Assembly: GCA_013398955.1 (NCBI GenBank) | Contig: VWPU01002057.1 | Span: 33,735-97,734, forward strand | Direction of reading: 5' to 3' | From: Callaeas wilsoni | Taxonomy: Eukaryota; Chordata; Aves; Passeriformes; Callaeidae | DNA: 64,000 nt | In this document: in pieces, positions 42,071 to 53,000 of the stretch | How positions within the stretch are numbered: the first letter of the stretch is position 1 | Layout of the letters: the number at the start of each line of letters is the position of its first letter | Notes under the pieces: generated by a model | The model's database searches: none | What the model was told of the DNA's origin: nothing | Seen by the model: the letters and a program-made list of their open reading frames with translations, nothing else | Translations under genes and position numbers: made by a program

Positions 42071-45000
42071 TCCACTGTCACAAAGTTCCTGGGTTTTGTT
42101 TTGTTCTGTTATTAAACTGTTTCGTTTGCTTGGTTTGCTCTTGAATTCATCTCAAGACAAGGCAGCGGGGCATGCAAGCCGAGACACCGGCACGGACGCA
42201 CACACAGGCTTCATCTTCACAAACAAGGCTCTTTGCTGGAGCTGCTGCTTCTCAGCCCGGGGCTCGGCCACCCCCTGGGCAGGGGTGACACCTGTGGGCA
42301 CCCAGCCCAGGGCCGGTGGCCACGGGAGCAGAGAGAGAAGGGAAGGATGACTTTCCTGCAGCGCTGCTGGAATAGTCAGGGCTGACATGTGAAACTGAGA
42401 CCCCAAAACTGCTGCACCCTAAACTGTGCACTGAGACTGGGGCCATCAGCTCCCTCCTTTGCCCTCAGCCCTCGCTTGTGTCCCAGCCAGACCCTCCCCT
42501 CCGATGCCCTCGGGAAGGACAGGTGACAGATGCTCTCACTAAATGCCCCAAATCTCCTCCTTGCATGGGGGACAGTGAGCTGGCTGCAGGTCACTCACCC
42601 ATCCCAAATGACCCCCCCAACCCTAAACACATGGGAAGGGGGCAGCTCTGCCAGTGATTTCAGCTGCCCCCGTGCCATGCCTGGCCCTGCTTCAAGCCCA
42701 GCCCTGCTCCAAGCAGGGCTCAAACCCAGATCCCAAGACTCCAAGACAATTCCACCCTCTGGGCAGCTGCATCCATGCCCACTGAGGAGCAGTCACTCCG
42801 GGCTGGGATTCCCACAACCTCAGCCTCCCCATCCAACAGGAATGTGGTGTCCTGATGGCATGGGAAGAACCAACAGGCATCTGCTTCTGAGCAGGAGGGT
42901 GAGATGCAGGTGGTACCTGGCACAAACAGGGTCTGGGGTCCCCCATAAGCAGATACCCCCCCTCCACCAACCCAGTGGAGAGCACTCACGGGACCAGCCT
43001 GGTCTCGTTATAAATTGCCTTAATTAACAGCCTGCTCCAGAGGAAAAACCCTCCACTTCTCTCTCGCTTGGGTGTTGGTTTGTGATGTGAGGAGAGGGGC
43101 AGGGGGGAATCTGCCCCCAGAGCCTTCTCCCACTTTCTTGCTCCCGGGGGAAACAGCTCAGCCCAGCCCAGCCCCAGAGCTCGAGGAAAGACGGATACAA
43201 AGCAGCAACAGTCAGCGCACAGACAGAAAAATGAAAAGAAAGGAAAGTACAGACATGGCATTTAACGGGGCAACACTGACAGGGACAAATGAGAGGGAGG
43301 CACATGCCACAGTCACCGGGGCTGGACCCTCACCTCTACCTGGCTGTGCTTTGGGTCCCCTTCCCATGGCCAGGGCTCTATTTTGGGCAGGCACCAGGAA
43401 CCCGAGTACAAACAGAGACAAACCAGGGCTTGCTGGCCGTTCCATCATGAGCAGGTGGAAAACAGAGGCTGGAGTCAAAGACTCGCTGATGTAAATTCCA
43501 TGCCAGCGTTTCACACACCATTCCCGGTGTTCTGCACGTGCCTGATGCTCCGTGGGTCCTGCCAAGCCCTGCGGCCGCCGTCCCGAGCCGTATCCAGTGC
43601 TCGTGCTTGCCAGGGCACAGACACCAAACCGCTTCCCAGAGGGAGATGGCTCACCCCGGCCGCTCCACTGGTGGGGAAACTGAGGCACGAGGAGGTTAAG
43701 GCCAGCATTTCCAAGCACGAGACGCTCCAAGCCTTATTTTCAGTGATACCAAGACGCTGCAGATCCTGGCGGTGTTCAGGAGGAATCAGGGGCCCTCGGT
43801 GCTCTCCAAAAGGGAGAATAGAAGCAGCCAAGCCAGAGTCCCAAATCCACAGCCGGGGGGAACACTGGGGCCAAAACGCTTTGCTCAGGGACACTCAGCG
43901 TGCCAAGAGCCCTGGCAGGGCTGGCTGCCTGGGGAGACATCTGCGAGCACTGATGGAGCTCAACCCGTGACAGGTCATCCAAAAATTAAAAGCTTTCCAG
44001 GGGAAAAGTGTCAGAGCAAATGAGGTTTGCCTTTGCCTGGGAACGATGTCAAACGTGGCGGGGCCCATCATTCATCAGCGGAGGCGATTACAGCAGTGTC
44101 ACATTCATTGGGAACGTCGACTGGCACCGGGAAAGGACCAGTCTGGCAGATGAGCATTCAACAAGCTGCAGGCACTGCAAAAACCTACCCCAGAGAGTTG
44201 CATGTTGGCCGCAGAACAAGGAAAAGGAGGTTTCCATGGGAGGGAGCAAGGGACGCCCTCCACAAGTGCCCCTACAATGAAATATGGGCATCCTTGGGGG
44301 CAGGAGCTGCAGAAGAGGCAGAAATATTGCACGTGGACGTGAGGTCAGTCTCCTTAGGGACGGGGAAAGGTGGTTTTTTATGGGCATCAAGAAGTACCAC
44401 AAGCACAAAATCCCAAAACTGGGGAGTGGGGCTGCCTGGTGAAGAACCAGCATCCCTTGGCTGGGGCATCTGTCCCTACCATGCCAGGAGGATTCAGGGA
44501 ATGCTGAGGCACTGCCTCGCCTCCTGCATCGTGAGACACCTGTCAGACTGTCCTCCACATCCAGATGTCACCTCCCACTGCCGTGGGGACAGTCCTCTGC
44601 CCGGGCTCAGCCACAGGAGCTGGGAGACAGCTGGGTGGAAAGATGCTGCTACCATCAGCCGGACCAGAGACGGAGGGGTGAGACCCCAGGGTGGCTTTAG
44701 GGGTCCCACAGGCTGCTTGCACTTTGCTCCCGAGGGAACGCACATCTCTCCTTTCCCAGAGCAGGGGCCAAGGCAGCTGAGGCATCACCCACGCAAAGCT
44801 CGTCCTCCAGCAGAGAGGCCGACTGTGTCCCACGGTGTGGGCGCTGGTGGGGCTGAGCTGGGGGCACATCCCAGAGGGGTGCTGGGAGTTGATGGAGCCC
44901 GGAGAGGCCCTGCAGGCCCCGCTCATGACGGGGGGTGGTGCTGCAGCCCGGTGTCCCCAGGTGTGTATTCCCAGCCCTTTGCCTCCTCCAAGGTGGGCGC

Positions 45001-45769
45001 AAGCGGCTCTGCCTGGGGCCACGCCCTGGGCTCACAGCAAAACCTCCCAGGTCCTGTGGGAGCGATGGGGTAAGGAGACACCCTGAGCTGAGCACAGCCC
45101 AGCCTGGCATCCCTGCCACCTTGTCCCAGCTGGGCTGGGGGGACGGAGCAAGACAGAGCAAGGCTCTGCCCCTCCAGCCCCGCCGGCACGCGGGACGATT
45201 CACAGCCACCACCAAACACCTTCCCACCGTCCGCAAAGCAGAAAATAGCAAAGGAATCTGCCTGAAAGCAAAACCCAACTCTGGGCTCCATTAATACTTT
45301 TTTCATGCAGTGAGGAAATGAATAAAAGAAAGGAAATGGGGACGTTCTGGTGCCCAGCAGTTTCCTCACCCTGCCTGACTGAGGGATGGAGCTTGGTCTG
45401 CTCAGAGTTTGGGCTGAGAGAGCCCTCACTGAGCTCCCAAAGGGAAGGGTGAACAGAAAAATGCAGGGAACACGGGAACGGGAAGAGGAAAAGAAGCTAC
45501 AGCATCCCCTCTAAACAGCAGCCAGCCCACGGAGCTTGGGATACGGGGGGTGGGAGGAGAGGGGGGAAGGCAGATTTTTGGCTTCATTGTTATTGCAGGC
45601 TCCCGGGTTCCCGCAATAGTGTACGAGCATGTAAACCTTACAAATCCTCACCTGGGTGGGTGGACACACACACGAGAGACGAAACACAGCAGCAACATTT
45701 ACAACAAATAAATAAGGATATCGATCGTCAAGATAGGCATATAAAAAAAAGCCTCACTTTTTTCCACCG

Positions 45770-45865
45770 AAGGGAAAAAAAAAAACCAAACAAACCAAAA
45801 CCAAACCAAAAAGCACAATACTGTCTCACCAAAAAAAAAAAAAAAAATTAAAAAAAATAATATAT
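45770..45865. repeat. A-rich low-complexity tract
   Basis: Runs of A (up to about 18) alternate with ACCAAAC-type words and end in a short AT run near 45865. On the NCS1 sense strand it is T-rich. It could be a degenerate poly(A) or simple repeat; no retroposed body is recognisable beside it. Confidence 0.8.
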
Positions 45866-47097
45866 ATCCCTAGTGAGCCGAGCCGGGCTGCCAGCGGCAT
45901 CGTGGGTGACGCCAGGACTCTGTTCCCAATCACCGTCGGTGCCTCGGCTCCCCGGCCACCCCACACGGGCAGACCCCGGGGGGTGCAGCCCCCCGGTACC
46001 TTTGGGCTCTGTCTCCGGCCGGCTGGTTCCCAAGAGAGGACCACGCCGGCGCATCCGCAGTCCCATCCGAAAATGTAGGAAAAAGGGAGCAAAGGGGGCG
46101 AGGAGGCCGAGAGGGGGCTCTGCCTGCGGCGATGCTCGACCCATTCCCCCGGCCCTGAAGTCTCGGGCGTTCGCTGCCGCTCAGACCGGGGTCTGGCGCG
46201 GGGTTTTTTCTGGAAAAAGCAGAAGTTGGCAAATGGCAGCGGCTGGTTCAGAGTGCAGAGAGGGGGAGTGAGCTCGCGCTTCGAGGGCATCCTTTGCTCG
46301 CGGAACAGAAAGGAAGGCCGGGAGGGACAGGCAAGCTTCGCGCGGCGGTGGTCGGATGGCACGGAGAGCATCTTCCCCCAGGCATCTGCAGGAGAGGGTG
46401 GGGACAAGGGAAATAGGGTGAGAAGGACGGGCAGAAATCCCTGTGGCCATCTCATGCGACACCAGCGCAGCTGGAAGGGCAAAGCTGGAAACGGAATAGA
46501 GATACTGATAATCTCAAAACTCCAGCGGGGTTAGAAAACACCCCAAGCCCCAGGACACTGCCTGGACTGTGATGACCAAAATCACTCCAAGGGACACCTC
46601 TGCACAGCTCCACAGGGCACAGCAAGGACCACAGGGTGCTCAGCCCAGCACCTGTATGATGCTGTGAACCAGTCCCTGACACCGCCGTGCCAAACCCAGC
46701 CCCAGGGCATAATATAATAAGATATAAGATAAATAAAACATTTAATATAATCTGTCTCTGGAGCGTCCCCATGCCCCCAGCACATCAGCTGCCTCCCTGC
46801 CTCCTCTGCAACCACATCTGCTGTTGAGGGCGTGAGCCGTGCCACAGGCAAACATTTCCATCTGCATGGGATGAGGTCTGAGGGGGCTCTGTGATACGGG
46901 GGGGGACTGGGAGAAACCTATCAGAATGGAGGCAGCATTCCCCCTGGCTGGATTTGGGGGGGGATATCCATGTTTTGGTGCTTCAGCAGAGGAGAATCAG
47001 CTGCCTGTGCCTGGGGGAGGTGGGAATGGCACGAGGCAGGTGGGAGATGGGGCACCCGCAGCCCCAGCACTGCACTCACCGCCGCTCGGCCCCGGGA

Positions 47098-50000
47098 CTA
47101 TACGAGCCCATCGTAGAGGGAGAGCGCCTGCACAATGGAGGGGTCGGCCTTGGAGCCCTCCTGAAATTCCTGCAGCGTCAGCTTCCCGTCCGCGTTCTGC
47201 AAAACACCCCTGTTACTGCACTGCCTCACCCCAGCTGAGCACCCCGACACCCTGGCACCCCCACACCAGCCCACACATCCTCCCCCTCCACCGCCTCGGC
47301 CGTGCTTTCCCCATCAAGCCACCCATGCCTGCGGCCATGGAGGGGACATTGCCACCTCAGAGACCCTGAAATGGATACAGGGATCCTGGAGGGATATGAG
47401 TGTCCCACAGCAGTTTTGGGAGCAGCTGAGACCTTGTGTTGGTGGGGGAAGGAGGCACCTGCAAGAGCCAAGATGCAGCAAAGGGACCCACAGCACCTCC
47501 TAAATCCCTTGGCCACAGGGAAGAAACCCTCGCACAGCCTCACCTTGTCCATCATGGCAAAAATCCGATCCACCCTCTTCTCCGGTGTGTTCTCCTCCTC
47601 GGGAAGCTCCACTGTGTTTCCCTGCAGCAGCAGGACAGGACCTGGTCACACACCCATCTGTGCCCTGCCTGGAGTGTGTCCCCAGGCGAGGATGGTCCCC
47701 CCACACCCCACATCACAACAGGGTGCAAGGGGACAGCATGGGCACTAGAACCACCCTCAGCAACCAGATCCAGACACTGTCCTGGCCACGATGGCCAGGA
47801 TGGCCACAACCTCCCACCAAAAAAGGCCAAAGAAGGAATTGGGGGTGTTTTGGCATTCCCACAGAGCCAAGCTCCAGCCCAGCAGGGACCCCCAGGGGTG
47901 CTTGCCCTGTGCCCCCCCCCTCCACCCCTCTTACCACCATCTGATAAATCGCATCCACAATGTCCAGCATCTCGTTCCTCGTGATGTATCCGTCGTTGTC
48001 CAAGTCGTATAGCTTAAATGCCCCTGCAAGCCAGAGCAACACCGAGGGGCTGGGACTGTGGCCCCCACCCTGGACACACACCCCAGCACCCTCGCAGGGC
48101 TGAGCCCACCAGCATCCCACGGGGAGCACTTACACCTCAGCTTCTCATCCAGCGTCCCCCGCGAGGTGACCGACAGTGCCTGGATGAACTCCGAAAACTC
48201 GATCCTCCCGTCCTGGGGGAGAAAAGGAGGGGTCAGGACGCTGCTGCCACTCCTGTCCAGCAAAGTCCTCCCTGCCCATGTGCTCCCTGTGAGGGGGCAC
48301 ATCCACAAAGGCAGCAGGGAGGGAGGAGTGCTGCACATTTATCTCCAGCACTGTATCCAGCTGCTGGTGCCCAGCCCACCAGCGAACGTCCCGGCAGGAG
48401 CGGCTCTGGAATGGAGGGGGCACCGCGTGGACAGGCTTTTGTCGGCGGCACCAAAACACGGCGTTTCTCCGTTCCTGCTTTGCCGCTTCATCGCCCTTCC
48501 CCACGTGACTCTCCCCAACTAAAATAAGCGCGGGGGCTCGCTCCAGCTGCGCCGCTTCAATTTCACGCCCCAAGAAGCGCTGGAATATTTTGCTCCTCCA
48601 GTGCCAGGCAGAGGCATTCCAAACCCATCCCACCATCGCCATGGGCCCAGCCCTCACCCCCCTGGACCGTGCCTCTGGATCCCAGACTTACTTTGTTCTC
48701 ATCGAAGACATTGAAAACAAAGGTGGCGAATTTGGTTGGGTCACCGAAGGGGAAGAACTGCTTATAGATCTTCTGGAAGCCGGCGGCATCGAGCTGCCCA
48801 CTGGGACAGTCCTTGATAAAGCCCTTGTACCTGCGGATGGAGGGCAGAGTGTGGGCCCAGGAGGGTCTCCCTGCTGAGCCCTGTGGAGCTGGGATGAGGC
48901 TTTCTCCAGAGCTGGAAGCTCCCTGTGTCACTCCCATCACCAGCAGCACCCCAGCCCTGTGGATGAGGTCCTTGTGGGCACCACAGTGAGGGTGGCAGCG
49001 GGGACAAGCAGTGAGTGGCACCAGCGACAGCGAGTGGTGCCCACTGCACTGCTCCAACCTGCTGCCAGCCCACGGGTGGCAACAGGGCCACCACCAGGCT
49101 GGTGCTGAACATGGGGAGATGGGAGGTGACAGGGACCCACCGCCCAACCAGGACTGACAGCAATGCCACGCTGTCCTGGCATCACCCTGGCAAAAAACAA
49201 TGGCACAGTGACCACCGAGTTCTGTGAGGGTGGGTGGGCACTGGAACAGGCTCCCCAGGGAAGTGGTGATGGCACCAAGCCCGCCACAGGTCAAGAAGTG
49301 TTTGGACAACACTTGCAGGCACATGAGATTCTCTGGATGTGCAGGGCCAGGAGTTGGACTTACGATGATGCTTGTGGGTCCCTTCCAGCTCAGGATAGTC
49401 CGTGATAATTTTTGCACGACCCCAAATCAGAGGAGCTAGGGGGCACAGCGGGGTTCCTGTGTCCTCAGGTGGCACAGCCCAGGTCATTTCCAAAACCCAT
49501 CGATGTTAAACACCCCAAAAAGCCCTCGGTCCCAGCTCCAGGCTGGACCTGGGTGCTGGAAAGCGCAGCTGCACCAGAGGGTGCAGGGAAGGGGCTCACT
49601 GGCTCCGTGGGCGTGGGCACCACGCAGGGAGCACGAAGGGAGCATGTGGGACCACACGGGGATCACGTGGGGTACGTGAATATTATGCAACACATCGCCC
49701 AGATCTGTCAGGCGCCCGCTGCAGCGGGACAAGGGCTGGAGGAGGAGGGGAAGGGGGTGGCGAGGTGGGAAACTGAAGTGCTGGTGACATCTTTTTCACG
49801 CTGCTGCAGCTATGACTCATCGGGTGGGGGGGAAGGATGAGAGAAAGAGATAAAGAAAGCAAACCTTGACTGGTGGGATAGGGAGATGAAAGGGAAGCAG
49901 TGGCTTTTCTAGGGCGCTGTGTTCGGTGGGGTGGAGGGGATGGAGTGAGAGCGTGCTGCCGGCAAGAAACCATGGATCCTACCCCTGACAGCCTCTGCAG

Positions 50001-53000
50001 GCCCTGCTGCAAAAGGGGACACGCTGGGACAGCACCAGCCCCCTGCACCGGGTCACCAGCTGGACAGTCCCCATGCCCCCATGCTCTTTGGCTGCTCATA
50101 TGGGACGGGAAGAGCCACTAGAACCCAGCCCTTGCACAGGGTGTGCAAGGAAAACCCCTCTATTTTCAGGTCTCCCCTCTATGAGGCAGCACCTGCACCC
50201 CAATACGGGGGCACCTGCCCGCACCCCCTGCACGTCCCTGCTCTGCCCAGCCAGTGGGGTGGCTGAACTCCTGTCCCCTGTCCCCTGCCCACAGCCCCAT
50301 GCCCCAGCCAGCTCACCACCATGGCAGGCACTCACCACTGCTGCACCTCCTTCTCCGTGACTGCAAGAGAAAACAGGAGGAAAGAGAAAAAAAGAGACAG
50401 AAATTTAGTGCTTTTGCAGTGACAGCTGCACTACCCATCAGAGAAACCCCTGGGGAATGCTCTGGGGCTCCCAAAAATGACTTCCCTAGGGGATGCCCCA
50501 GGGCTCACTCGCTCCATGAGCTGCCAAGTGTTCCCACCGTGTTACCCATTGGCAGCAACTGCTTTTGAGGCACAGCCTGGGCCAGCCCAGGAGGTCCATG
50601 GGGCCAGGGCTGCAGGTGCTGGGGACCCCTGAAACCAGGGGGCCTCCCAAGACGTTTTGTGTCATGCTCAGGGAGTGCAGAACCACGGCTGCAAGATGCT
50701 AGGGACCATGAAGGGGACAAGCTGATCATGCCTGGGGAGGATCTGGCCCTACTGTCTCATCTTCCCAGAGCTAAAACATCCCTGAAAACATCTGCTGAAA
50801 CATCTGCCTGGAGGCGGCTCAGGGAAGGAACTTGCCTGGCCCTGACACTGACACACTGAACGTGGGCACAGGCACAGCCCCAGGGCTGGCATCCCCCCAG
50901 GTACCAGCTGCCTCTGGAGAAACATCATCAAACCCATCCCAGCACCCTGGGGAGCCTCACCGGGCTCTGGAAAAAACCCCAAAATACGACAAACTAGAAA
51001 ACAGCCAGCACTGGCAACCCCAAATGTCCCCAGCCAAGGGACAGCTGCTGAGATGAAAAATGTCCTCAGCAGAGGAAAGGCTCTGAGTGATGCGGGATGC
51101 CGGCAAGGGGCTGGCACTTGTCACTGTGTGTCCCACTGCAGAAGCTGTGCCTGTGCCTCCCCACAGCGGGGAGCTGGGTGCCAGCAGGTGGGCACAGGAG
51201 GGAAGAGCCTCATTTGTCACTTCCTTTGCGTCGTGCATCTAAATAATGATAAAAAAGCCACAGGTCTGAAAGGTGCGGGGATAATGAGGCGAGTGGAGAT
51301 GTCAATGTGCAAACGGCTGATAAAAATAGAGACCGAAGACACACTAACAGATGCCAATTACCTTGGATGGCAAAAAAAAAATAGAAAGCAATTTTCCATC
51401 AGGCAGATTTGTAACGTGCCTGGCAGAAGGTGCAGAGCACAGAGGCGAGGGCCGGCGGGCGGCAGCAGTGGGGCGGCCGGGAGGGCACACAACGGCCCCC
51501 ACCCAAACTGGCTGGATTCTGGCTCCAGCACCCCTGTTAGCAGGAACTGCTGTGCCCAAGGCTGTCCCCATGCATTGGGAGATCCCTCTATGCCAGCTCA
51601 GGGGTCGCTGGAGGGACAGAGCCTTCAGTTTCCCCACTTCCCCTGGGATTGAGCAAAAGCAGCACCCGCCCTGGCACCGCGGGGTGTCCGGGCTGCAGCA
51701 CCCAAGGAGACGGGACACAGGCACAGGGATGCTCAGCATCTGGGATGAAGAACACTGAGGGCCTTGGCAGTGTCACAGGAGGGGTTTGGAAGGTTGTTTG
51801 TTTTGGGCAGGAGGGAGCCAGGGAGGACAGGCTGCATCCAGCAGCTGAGCTGGGGTGGACTAAAACATCAGTCACAGCAGTTCCAAGGGATTTCCCCATC
51901 CCCCCCAAAGAAGGGTTGCACAGAAGTATCCTTCCAAAAGAGAGATGCTGAGTGACATCTCTAACAGGAACAGGCTTCCCTGCACACACCCTCCGTGAGA
52001 CACCAGCCTTGAGACACCAGCCATGACCTCCATCCTGAGGATGCCAGGGGATGCCTCAGGCACCAGCTCTGCACACCAAATCACCCATGAGCACCAAAGA
52101 GGGCAGGTGGAAGAAGGAGGACGAGGGTGAGCCCTCGGGGCAGGCAAAAGGGACAGCAGCAGCAGCCGGGGCTGCAGTCAGAGCTCGGCTCAGCCCCTCC
52201 AGGCAAATCGCCTTCTGCTCCCTCTTGTTCGACTGCTTTTCCCCCAACGTACTATTTTGGGCCCGGGAGCTGCCTTTCAACTCCAGCAGGAAACAATTAA
52301 GAAATTTGTGCTTTTTTTAGTACAGGAGAAATGCTGGTAATGACACGCTCGGGCTGAGGCAGGAGGGAGGGAAGGAGCCAGCTCCCCTCGTGCCGCAGGA
52401 GGGATGTGTGATGCTCCCAGGAGAGGCTTTTCCGACGGAGGGAACCATTCAGGTGCCAGGCTGGAATTCAGCACAGGGCTCCCAATGAGGAATTTGTTAA
52501 TGTGCATCCTGGCATGGAGCCACACGGAGCCCCATCCCTCCTCCAGCACACTGGCACCGGTGCCTGTCCTCCAGCCGTGGGTGCTGGGGAATCTGTGGGA
52601 TCCTGAGCTGGGAGTGTGGCCTCATCTCCCAGCCCTTGGAAAATCACCCACCTCTGAGTTCACCCCTCCACTGCCACCAAATCTCCCCTCTGCCCAAGGG
52701 CAGAGCGTTCCCAGGGCAGGGAACCACCAGCCCTGAGCCAGCGCGGGGACTGAGCGGTACCTGCCTCCCTGTACCCGCTGTTTCGGATCCGGGACAGATG
52801 ATGACTTCATGGCTGCCACTTCCCAGCCACTCCGACCCTGCTGGGTGTTGACACTCCGAGTGGCACCAATTAGGAATGCTAATGCCCGACTTGCAGCCAC
52901 AGAAGCCTTGGGGACACGCTACTGAGTGCGAGTGCGTAGCTGAGCCACCTGTCCCGAGGCTAGGGACAGGGGACAGGCATCGGGGCACGGCTGTCCCTCT

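Larger units (their letters stand above)
42065..47097 (-). other. NCS1: Putative long 3' UTR of NCS1
   Basis: From the TAG stop at 47100-47098 to the AATAAA at 42070 no other gene is visible. On the sense strand it includes a T-rich segment at 45770-45865, a TTATTTATT element at 45707-45715, and a CpG-rich block at about 45880-46400. The continuous-UTR reading is an inference from the lack of other exons and from the long UTR of the mammalian gene. The CpG-rich block may instead mark a separate transcript. Confidence 0.45.

Noticed and set aside
45826..46482. 218-codon open frame on the minus strand
   Set aside because: It sits in CpG-rich sequence and ends in a homopolymer-derived Phe run. 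Its composition is low-complexity, with no recognisable domain. Kept only as part of the CpG-block observation.
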